Source of the DNA: Candidatus Obscuribacter sp.
GTDB lineage: Bacteria; Cyanobacteriota; Vampirovibrionia; Obscuribacterales; Obscuribacteraceae
DNA length: 32,360 bases
NCBI GenBank assembly: GCA_021772095.1
Contig: JADYXR010000037.1
Span: forward strand, 1 to 32,360
Direction of reading: 5' to 3'
Under the pieces are notes generated by a model. The model did not search any database, was not told where the DNA came from, and saw only the letters and a list, made by a program, of their open reading frames with translations. Numbering within the stretch: the first letter of the stretch is position 1; each line of letters begins with the position of its first letter. Below, piece by piece: positions 26,277 to 32,360 of the stretch. Made by a program: the position numbers and the translations under genes.

Positions 26277-26513
26277 CTATTTCCAAAATCCTTTGTGTGG
26301 CTCAACGAGCTCTTCTCCCAATTCGAGAAAGGGTCCTTCAACTGTAATTGATTTCTGACCAGATTCAAAAACTTTTCTGCAGGGCAGATTCATCGTCAAG
26401 TTCATCTTGCTGTCGCCCGTCAATTTTTTCAGCATCTCTTCAGTGCCACCATAAACGACATTTCCGATGTTGGCGAAATAGATGTTGCCTGAGCACATCA
26501 CGCATGGTTCCAT
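26277..26513 (-). pseudogene. C-terminal fragment of a CDA-family nucleoside/base deaminase
   Basis: The 78 residues begin MEPCVMCSGNIYFANIGNVVYG, the second half of the zinc site (PCxxC) of the cytidine deaminase superfamily, closest in look to guanine deaminase or TadA-like enzymes. The in-frame codons upstream (KSGITVTT) continue the family pattern up to a TAG at 26538-26540. The first half of the domain, including the zinc-ligand HAE motif with its catalytic Glu, is absent, and no ribosome site precedes the ATG. The fragment ends at the usual C-terminus. The missing N-terminal half is not found further upstream, where a different gene ends 21 bases past the TAG. I call it a decayed remnant, not a working enzyme. 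Confidence 0.75.
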
Positions 26514-26561
26514 GGTTGTGACGGTGATACCGCTTTTCTAACAGCTGTTTCGTAGGCTGAT

Positions 26562-28352
26562 TTATTTAGCGCTCACTTGACGAGAGTTGTAGTAGGATTT
26601 CCACAAACTCGACTCTACACGCTTTACGCTTTCAGATCTGGTATCAGCCAGGTCCGATCTAGTGATTCCCCACCTGGACTTGGCCAGCGTGGAGAAGTTG
26701 TCGTTCAAGTAATTAAACGATTTCAGTTCGTTTTCCGATAGTGGTGACGAACTGTCTGACTTGACCGTCAAGAAATTGCGCAATTCTTTTTGCGTGAGAT
26801 ATTTGGAATCACCGGCGGCGGTATCAAACTCATTGTTGAAGAGGAGCTTTGCACGCGCGTCTCTGATTTGTTCCAAACGCTCCGTGCTTTCGCGCTGCTC
26901 TTTGACGAAGGTAAGCAGGTCATCGCGGCTGACGCCTTTGCCTGGTCCGTCATTTTTGTTCAAGCCTTGCAATAAATCTTGTGTCTCTTGCAAAGTTTCG
27001 ATGGCTTGCCGTTCTTCACTTGGGAGTGTTGTGTCTGTAGCCGCCAATTTTATCTCTTTGGGATCCAGTTTTTTGTCACCACTTTTATCTATCTTATCGA
27101 ACATCTTGGCGCTAATCTCCGCAAACTCTGCGGAATTGATCTTACCAGTACCTTCGAAGCGACGCCCGGAGAGCTGTTCTGCCATTGCATAAACATTGGT
27201 TTTGGAAAAGTCTACCTGAGCTAATTTCTCGCTAGCTAATATCTCGCCACCAATAAAAGATCCGACGGCTTTATCGCCACTGGTAATTGGATCCTTGCCT
27301 GTAATTTCAATCGTTTTTTGTCTCAGTTCTTTAGCCAGTTCGAACGCTCGGTCCGAGTTAAAGAGCTTCTCCTTACCAAAAGTGAGGTCGATCCCCCCAT
27401 CTTTTATGCCCAGGAAATTACGGGTGGGCTCAGCCTTGAGACCAAGATTGCCTGACGCTATATCTTTTCGTGTGCTGACTGCTAGCTTGTCGAGACCATA
27501 GGTCGGATGGGTTAAAAACTGGGCAAAGCTACCGAGAGTTGCACCCGTTTCGCCTTCGCCGCCAAGAGAATTACTGAATTGTGCGGCGGATTTCGCTTGT
27601 CTCTGAACCAGGTCGGTAGGAATTTTGTCTGACAATTCGATCGCTTCAGCGCTCATCTTGTCTGATTCAGCTGATTGCCCGGTTGTTCGCAAAAAGTTTG
27701 AGAATTCTGTCCTAGCAGTGATCTGTTGGTTCATTGTGATCAAATCAGCCGCTATCGCCTGGTGATAGTTCCATCTATCCTGGGGCGAAAGCTCCTTATC
27801 CGACAAGACAGGTTTGTCATGCTCGTCCAGTTTGACTTTTTTGCCGGCTTCGAGCGCATTCTGCAAAACGCCAATACTCTCGACGGCGGTTTTTACTTCT
27901 TTGAGCGGGAGCTCCTTGTCGGCACGGGCGATTACTTCTTTATGCGCATCAGTGAACCACTGTTGCTGTTTCTCGCTTCCTGAGAAGGGGATTGTTCTAA
28001 GGATGGTCTGAATTTTTTCTGTCGAGTCATTTTTAAATCTCGGATCCACATAGGAGGTTTTCTCGGTCGCAGCTTGCTTTGGAGTCTGGTCCGCTTTACT
28101 TACGTCCTTTGATGCATCTGGCAGAACCGCGCCGCCATCGGATTTAGCGTCTACGGTCGAGGGGGTGACGGCATCGGTAGTGGTATCGCCTGCAGTGCTT
28201 GGTGCAATTGGCTTTGTTGTCGTTTTGTCGCCCGGAGTAGTAATGGTGTGAAGTTCTTCATGAAAGCCGTTACTTACTGGTGTGTCTGCCACATCCGAAC
28301 TCGTGCCCGGTTTAAGGTCTCTATCGCCCGGGTGTCCGCTATCTTTCGACAT
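26562..28352 (-). CDS. Large EF-hand protein, unknown function
   Basis: The product of about 596 residues has no signal peptide or TM. The first 100 residues are low-complexity (Thr/Ser/Asp/Pro-rich). The middle is alpha-helical and polar. A region around 405-435 holds an EF-hand pair: a degenerate first hand (GTGKINSAEFAEI) and a canonical calcium loop DKSGDKKLDPKE (residues 422-433). A further possible hand lies near FDTAAGDSKYLTQKELRNF. The ATG at 28352 is preferred since GTGAGG lies about 10 bases upstream, over a TTG at 28388. I recognise no family for the helical middle. Calcium binding is likely; the wider role is unknown. A hairpin-forming leader precedes it. Confidence 0.75.
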   Translation of the reverse strand: MSKDSGHPGDRDLKPGTSSDVADTPVSNGFHEELHTITTPGDKTTTKPIAPSTAGDTTTDAVTPSTVDAKSDGGAVLPDASKDVSKADQTPKQAATEKTSYVDPRFKNDSTEKIQTILRTIPFSGSEKQQQWFTDAHKEVIARADKELPLKEVKTAVESIGVLQNALEAGKKVKLDEHDKPVLSDKELSPQDRWNYHQAIAADLITMNQQITARTEFSNFLRTTGQSAESDKMSAEAIELSDKIPTDLVQRQAKSAAQFSNSLGGEGETGATLGSFAQFLTHPTYGLDKLAVSTRKDIASGNLGLKAEPTRNFLGIKDGGIDLTFGKEKLFNSDRAFELAKELRQKTIEITGKDPITSGDKAVGSFIGGEILASEKLAQVDFSKTNVYAMAEQLSGRRFEGTGKINSAEFAEISAKMFDKIDKSGDKKLDPKEIKLAATDTTLPSEERQAIETLQETQDLLQGLNKNDGPGKGVSRDDLLTFVKEQRESTERLEQIRDARAKLLFNNEFDTAAGDSKYLTQKELRNFLTVKSDSSSPLSENELKSFNYLNDNFSTLAKSRWGITRSDLADTRSESVKRVESSLWKSYYNSRQVSAK

Positions 28353-28403
28353 AAGTTTTTGCCTCACCAAGTGCTTTGCGTGCAACAACAGTACAAAATC
28401 AGT

Positions 28404-28440
28404 GTCACCGCAACGTGACGGCTCGCCGACCGTTGCAGTG
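28404..28440 (-). promoter_or_regulatory. Structured leader of the EF-hand gene
   Basis: CACCGCAACG (28406-28415) pairs with CGTTGCAGTG (28431-28440) over 10 positions with one G-T, and the loop holds an inner CGG/CCG stem. An alternative hairpin GTCAC/GTGAC (28404-28408 with 28415-28419) competes for the same bases. The element lies 50-90 bases before the start codon. It could be a 5' UTR structure or an operator; nothing in the sequence decides. Confidence 0.3.
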
Positions 28441-28541
28441 AAACATTCTCGGGCTTCTTTAGAAACTGAAGGGGTGAACGAAACTAATTAACTTAACCAA
28501 ATAAACACGCGAAGAAGTGTTTCCGAGGATCTAGTAGTGGT

Positions 28542-28580
28542 GGTTAGACCGTGCGGTTAGACCCGGCGGTCAGACCCGGC
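28542..28580. repeat. Three tandem 13-bp repeats
   Basis: Units are GGTTAGACCGTGC, GGTTAGACCCGGC and GGTCAGACCCGGC, joined without spacers; each differs from the next by one or two bases. Within each, GGT(T/C)AGACC is a near-palindrome. It could be an array of protein-binding sites or a slippage product. Confidence 0.85.
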
Positions 28581-28677
28581 GCACGTCAGCACTGGTGGGC
28601 TTCTTCGCTATAAATGTCAGCAGAGCTGCGGTGACTGAGGCGATTTCGGTGAGTGAGCGAAGCTTCCGGTTGACGGC

Positions 28678-29997
28678 CTAATCAGTCAAATTGGCGAGCC
28701 AGGATAACGCTTTTAGGCTCGGCATAAAACAATACTCGCCACCGCGCGTTACTACAAAGCGAGGAATCCCTGTTAATCGCCGTCTGACTGGTTGGCGCGG
28801 AATGGTGAAATCGCCGGCGTCGTTCGTACCGGAAATTGGATCCTTCTGACCGGTTGATGCAATAAACTGCCCCGCGTCGATCCATGTCGTTTGAACGAAC
28901 TCGAATTGTCGTTTGATGTGAGCTCCGATGAAAAGGAACATCAATCCTCTGTCGGCACCATCGTCGGTGAGAACTCCTTCCGGAAGGCGCGCACCATAGC
29001 TGGTACCACGTCGAATCATGCGTCTTATTCTCGTGCTCGTGCCACTGTCAGTGAGACCGTCGCGCGGATTCGTTCTACGGACGTGCGATCCTGGTGGTGT
29101 TTTGAATCCAATTTTGTCGTCTTCGTAGTAGAGGAAATCATTGTTGCGCGACCGATCGGCGCCGAGCGCGGGATCGTCTTTCTTGGGGCTGATTGCTAGT
29201 GGTGCACCACTTCGCCATCGCCCCATCATCTTTGCGGCGAGCAATTCTTCCTCTTCTGCGCCATTGGAATTTGCTTTGAGAAATTGTCGAAAGGCTGCTA
29301 CGTTCTGGTGCAATTTCCGCAGCACTGCGTATGTTCCATTGCGACCCAAAACCTCTGGTTGCGGCAGATCCACGATGTTGCCCATCTCGTCGATGTAACC
29401 TAAAATGAATTCGCCGGCTTTGATTGGTGGCTCTTTTGAGTTGGTTCCAGGAAAGCCACTTCCTTCAACGGCGGGGTGACTGATACCATCCCTGAAGCCA
29501 AATGCTTCGCAATCATCCGGCAACGCATGGCAGTCCTGGCGCCATATTGGAGTAATTCCCGGTAGCTGCTCAAAAGCTTTTCGTCCGCCCTCGAGCAGTT
29601 GTTCGAGTTGCTCATGGTTCGGAGCAACAACGGCAAGAACAACGTGGACATCAGGAGTTCCTAGTGGTGCCTCCCAATTCTCCGGACTGTTTACGCCGAT
29701 ATCACCGAGTTCAGACGCGCGTGCGGCCATGCCTTGCTGAAATTCCATCGGAAAGCTATCGAGCGAGCTTTGAGGAACGCCGAGCGCTTTCAGTCCTTGA
29801 AACGTGAGTGCCACACTCAACCAGGCATCACCTGCCGGGCTGGCAGGGTGAGCCGCAGAAGCCACGGCATCGCGCACTCGACGCATCAAATCTCGACCAT
29901 CTTTTCGATCGTCGATGCGTAGCAAAATATAAGTAGCCGCATAGGGTGAGGGACGCGAACGCAATATGCCGCTTTGGATATCATCGAGTTCAAGCAC
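28678..29997 (-). CDS. DyP-type haem peroxidase
   Basis: The 439-residue protein has the DyP signatures: FGFRDGISHP (166-175) with distal Asp170 of the GxxDG motif, GSHVRRTNPRD (303-313) with proximal haem-ligand His305, and RRGTSYG (329-335) with the distal Arg. DyP enzymes use hydrogen peroxide to oxidise dyes, phenols or other bulky compounds. The absence of a Tat or Sec signal puts it in the cytoplasm, unlike EfeB. The start is the GTG at 29997 with GTGAGG about 9 bases upstream; the protein begins straight at the first ferredoxin-like strand. The gene lies 11 bases after the 339-residue unknown gene on the same strand, so they form an operon. Confidence 0.93.
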   Translation of the reverse strand: MLELDDIQSGILRSRPSPYAATYILLRIDDRKDGRDLMRRVRDAVASAAHPASPAGDAWLSVALTFQGLKALGVPQSSLDSFPMEFQQGMAARASELGDIGVNSPENWEAPLGTPDVHVVLAVVAPNHEQLEQLLEGGRKAFEQLPGITPIWRQDCHALPDDCEAFGFRDGISHPAVEGSGFPGTNSKEPPIKAGEFILGYIDEMGNIVDLPQPEVLGRNGTYAVLRKLHQNVAAFRQFLKANSNGAEEEELLAAKMMGRWRSGAPLAISPKKDDPALGADRSRNNDFLYYEDDKIGFKTPPGSHVRRTNPRDGLTDSGTSTRIRRMIRRGTSYGARLPEGVLTDDGADRGLMFLFIGAHIKRQFEFVQTTWIDAGQFIASTGQKDPISGTNDAGDFTIPRQPVRRRLTGIPRFVVTRGGEYCFMPSLKALSWLANLTD

Positions 29998-30008
29998 GGT
30001 TTAATGCC

Positions 30009-31028
30009 TCACTTTGCTATGTTCTGCCAAAATCTCTTCAGGCTTTCGTCCGCGCCAAATAATGTGCTGAAAATCGTCGAATCAACGATCATCACATCGC
30101 CCGCGCGTTCGCCTTGTGGTGGCATCCAATTGAAAGCATTGAACTCTTTGTTGCCGGCATCGGTGAACGGATGCGGAGGTCGTGTCAAATCAATCGGCTG
30201 TTTTGCAAGCACATGAATTGATTTTGAGTCTTCCTCAGTAATTGCATAATGCGGCATATGCATATGGTAATTAAACGTAGTCACGCCTTCGAAGAAACCG
30301 CGTGTGTCTAAGTCTCGATTGATGGAAAGCGGCGCCATCTGATGAGTTTCCTTATCGCGCATTGGTCGAAGTCCATAGCGATTTTCTACCGGAATTCCAA
30401 GGCCTTGCATGAGAGAACGAGTGTATCTGCCGAAAGCTTGCTGTCGTGGTACCAGTCTGTCACCATGGTGCCGATATTCTAAATGACGTGTGCCGAGGTC
30501 TTCAGTATCGCCAACATCGTGATGGGGACCGATGATCAGTGAGGTGCCCTCGCGCGCGAGGAATTTTTTAATCGCTGCTATTTCCTCGGCGGATGCTTCC
30601 TGTTCTGTGATTGAATGGTCCAAGCCGAACACCATCAATATGTCCGTGTCCTCCAGAATTCGATCATCAATCGGAAGCTGATATCCAGCTTGATCGCACC
30701 GTTGGAAAACTGGAACAACATGACCAGTGGTTTCTCCCACAACTTGCTGAAACTCCACCCAAGCTCTGAAAAATAATTCCAGCGAGCCAGCAATTCCGTG
30801 GAGAAAGTTTTTCGGATCAGCGGCAAGGGGCTCGAAGTTCGGCCAGGAAACTCTGCGAACTTCTGCCATCGTCGAATAGCGATTGTCCAGGTCATCTACG
30901 GCCCGATTCGCTTCTGCAGGATAACTCCAGGCGATATAAATGCTGACGCGTTTTTTACCTTTGGAATAAGTTCGCGGAGAATGAGTCTGGTTGTATATTC
31001 TGGGCGCCGGTCTTGGCGAAGTGGTCAT
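30009..31028 (-). CDS. Unknown protein co-transcribed with DyP peroxidase
   Basis: The 339-residue product has no signal peptide or TM. A central alpha/beta block (about 125-170: ILEDTDILMVFGLDH, then EEIAAIKKFLAREGTSLIIG) resembles the nucleotide-free Rossmann-like fold of class I glutamine amidotransferase-like or DUF4350-type domains, but no catalytic Cys sits at the expected elbow (GPHHDVG instead). The protein is rich in His, notably HHDVGD, RHLEYRHHGD and FNYHMHMPHY, which suggests metal or haem binding; that is inference. GAGG lies about 8 bases before the ATG at 31028. I do not recognise the family. Position says it works with the peroxidase 11 bases downstream. Confidence 0.7.
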   Translation of the reverse strand: MTTSPRPAPRIYNQTHSPRTYSKGKKRVSIYIAWSYPAEANRAVDDLDNRYSTMAEVRRVSWPNFEPLAADPKNFLHGIAGSLELFFRAWVEFQQVVGETTGHVVPVFQRCDQAGYQLPIDDRILEDTDILMVFGLDHSITEQEASAEEIAAIKKFLAREGTSLIIGPHHDVGDTEDLGTRHLEYRHHGDRLVPRQQAFGRYTRSLMQGLGIPVENRYGLRPMRDKETHQMAPLSINRDLDTRGFFEGVTTFNYHMHMPHYAITEEDSKSIHVLAKQPIDLTRPPHPFTDAGNKEFNAFNWMPPQGERAGDVMIVDSTIFSTLFGADESLKRFWQNIAK

Positions 31029-31092
31029 TCAGATGCCTCGTTTTGTTTCTCATGTTTGCAGTTTTAGTGCTTCAAAAAACACTGTCAATTCG

Positions 31093-32349
31093 TTAGCCCG
31101 TCGGTGTATTGTTTCCTGTCGGCGCATCACCATCCTTGGGAGCAGGCAAACGAATCAGTGCCATCTCCCGAGTGTTGTCCGGACCGTAATGTACCAAAAC
31201 GGTACTATCATCTTTGACTAAGTCACCAAAGCTAGTGTCAAATACGGTGCTGTTATCTTGTCCCAGAGTCCAGGAAATTCTCTGAGTCTTCTTGTCTAAT
31301 GAACCGTAAATCTGCGCTTTTTCGTTGGTCAACATATTGAGGTAGTTGCCTCTAATTGTTCCGGCCTTGTTGATGGCGAGCTGCAGTTGCGTGTTTGATT
31401 GGGTTGCCCCTGGTTCTGCCAGCGAGAAAACTCCGAGTGGCTGCCACTCTTCGGTTGATGCTGTTTGGGAGTCGGGGGTTGAGTAGTTGTTTTGGTCGTT
31501 GCTCTGATCGTAATTGCCGGACGAACTTGCTTGCGAAGCCAGTTGTTGCGCCTGCTGGTAGTACTGCTGTTGTGAACCAGAAGGCTGTCCGTTTACGTAA
31601 ACATTGTCACCCTCGTACGTGACGTTGTTGACTACGGGCTCTGATGAAGAATGACCGCCTGAAGCCGCCATCATTCCCATCCCGAGGAACGACGTCAGAG
31701 TGGAAACGCCCATCATTGTCCAGGCTGTAGCTGCGCCCCATCCTCCGCATCCCCAGGCACCGGGGTAGCCCCAGCCGTGGTAGCCACCATGATAGCCGCC
31801 AGCGGCACCGTAACCATGAGCAAAACCTGCACCATATCCGCCACGACCATAACGATTGACGTTGACGTTGTTGAAATTGTTATTGTTGAATGAGTTTCTT
31901 ATGCTATTTCCTTGATTATTGAGAGTATTCCTATCGATATTTTTAGGAGTTCTATTCCCAGCGATTCCGCTCATGCCACCATCGGTGGGGAGACGGTTGT
32001 TTGGCCTGTTACCGTTGAAACCACCATTGGGGCGATTGCCACCGAAGCCATCGCCACCGTTCGGGCGATTGCCACCACCGAAGCCATCGCCGCCGTTGGG
32101 ACGATTGCCACCGAAGCCATCGCCACCGTTCGGGCGATTGCCACCACCGAAGCCATTGCCGCCGTTGGGACGATTGCCACCGAAGCCGTCGCCGCCATTC
32201 GGGCGATTGCCACCGCCGAAGCCACCACCGCCACCACCGAAGTCAGGACGGTTTCCGCCTCCACCGAATCCATTGGATGGTCTTGCTCCACCGCCACCTA
32301 GACCGTTGAAGCCGCCTCCGAAGTTTCTATCTCTTGAATGACCGCTCAT
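31093..32349 (-). CDS. Gly/Asn-rich repeat protein, possibly 5'-partial
   Basis: The 418 residues seen comprise a Gly-rich N-terminal part with tandem NRPNGGDGFGG units (48-110), an Asn-rich stretch (about 140-165), a Gly/Tyr/His-rich segment (GYHGGYHGWGYPGAWGCGG), one hydrophobic segment (about 208-233) and a Gln/Ser-rich linker. A C-terminal beta-rich domain (about 300-405) starts WQPLGVFSLAEPG and contains LQLAINKAGTIRGNY and DKKTQRISW. That last domain looks like the C-terminus of cyanobacterial proteins labelled 'protocadherin-like', from memory. No signal peptide is visible, but the reading frame stays open through FGG upstream of the ATG to the window edge, so the true start may be outside. 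It is probably membrane- or surface-associated. The next gene downstream starts 64 bases away. Confidence 0.65.
   Translation of the reverse strand: MSGHSRDRNFGGGFNGLGGGGARPSNGFGGGGNRPDFGGGGGGFGGGNRPNGGDGFGGNRPNGGNGFGGGNRPNGGDGFGGNRPNGGDGFGGGNRPNGGDGFGGNRPNGGFNGNRPNNRLPTDGGMSGIAGNRTPKNIDRNTLNNQGNSIRNSFNNNNFNNVNVNRYGRGGYGAGFAHGYGAAGGYHGGYHGWGYPGAWGCGGWGAATAWTMMGVSTLTSFLGMGMMAASGGHSSSEPVVNNVTYEGDNVYVNGQPSGSQQQYYQQAQQLASQASSSGNYDQSNDQNNYSTPDSQTASTEEWQPLGVFSLAEPGATQSNTQLQLAINKAGTIRGNYLNMLTNEKAQIYGSLDKKTQRISWTLGQDNSTVFDTSFGDLVKDDSTVLVHYGPDNTREMALIRLPAPKDGDAPTGNNTPTG
32020..32208 (-). repeat. In-frame tandem repeats in the Gly-rich gene
   Basis: Units of 33 and 36 bases alternate, coding NRPNGGDGFGG and NRPNGGDGFGGG, which gives a higher-order period of 69 bases. 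Five full units and a partial sixth are seen, nearly identical at the DNA level, with one D-to-N change. Confidence 0.85.
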
Positions 32350-32360
32350 TCCGCCAAATC

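Larger units (their letters stand above)
28353..28677. other. Intergenic region between EF-hand and peroxidase genes (325 bp)
   Basis: No gene is supported. It contains the structured leader next to the EF-hand gene, three 13-bp tandem repeats (28542-28580) and a perfect 9-bp inverted repeat GCGAAGAAG (28509-28517) / CTTCTTCGC (28600-28608) that brackets the tandem repeats. Confidence 0.6.

Noticed and set aside
32020..32208. Regular repeats that might suggest a CRISPR array
   Set aside because: The units are contiguous, without spacers, and in frame with a coding sequence.
31919..32341. Long Pro/Leu-rich open frame on the plus strand over the Gly-rich gene
   Set aside because: It is the antisense reading of the GGX repeats; low complexity keeps all frames open here. 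The minus-strand reading has a structured C-terminal domain.

Overview
The window looks like bacterial chromosome with moderate GC, most likely from a non-photosynthetic relative of Cyanobacteria (Melainabacteria/Vampirovibrionia, Obscuribacter-like). That placement is inference. It rests on a mix of cyanobacterial-flavoured families: a Cph1/Rcp1-like kinase and regulator pair, a KaiB-like protein, a Gly-rich surface protein whose C-terminal domain resembles cyanobacterial 'protocadherin-like' proteins, and an exosortase paired with a VIT/VWA protein. These sit beside many secreted or hypothetical proteins. I see no rRNA, tRNA, CRISPR array, transposase or phage gene.

Layout. 1-2826: a class-3 lipase-like protein (+) converges on a PP_4765-type flavoprotein (-) across a shared hairpin terminator. 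3023-6055: a tightly packed signalling operon of a PAS-PAS histidine kinase, a stand-alone receiver and a receiver-kinase fusion. 6348-12435: a secreted FecR-like protein, a two-pore-helix K+ channel with tandem RCK domains, a small membrane protein and a ClC H+/Cl- antiporter carrying CBS and USP-like domains. The last three suggest ion homeostasis. 12730-21146: a tripartite RND efflux operon (TolC-like, RND permease, lipoprotein adaptor), then a convergent KaiB-like gene, then an OmpR-type regulator with its sensor kinase, which is a natural candidate regulator of the pump.

21371-25247 is the most interesting part. A membrane-anchored VIT/VWA protein ends in a PEP-CTERM-like sorting signal and overlaps the gene for an exosortase with the Cys/Arg/His triad, so it looks like a dedicated protease with a single substrate. 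The substrate gene is split by a -1 frame change at an A-run (about 23134-23137). It may be a real frameshift, transcript slippage or a sequencing error.

25366-32360 is all minus strand: exonuclease III (xthA), the C-terminal stub of a deaminase, a large EF-hand protein with a structured leader, a 325-bp spacer with three 13-bp tandem repeats, a DyP-type haem peroxidase in an operon with an unrecognised 339-residue protein, and a Gly/Asn-rich repeat protein that may continue beyond the window edge.
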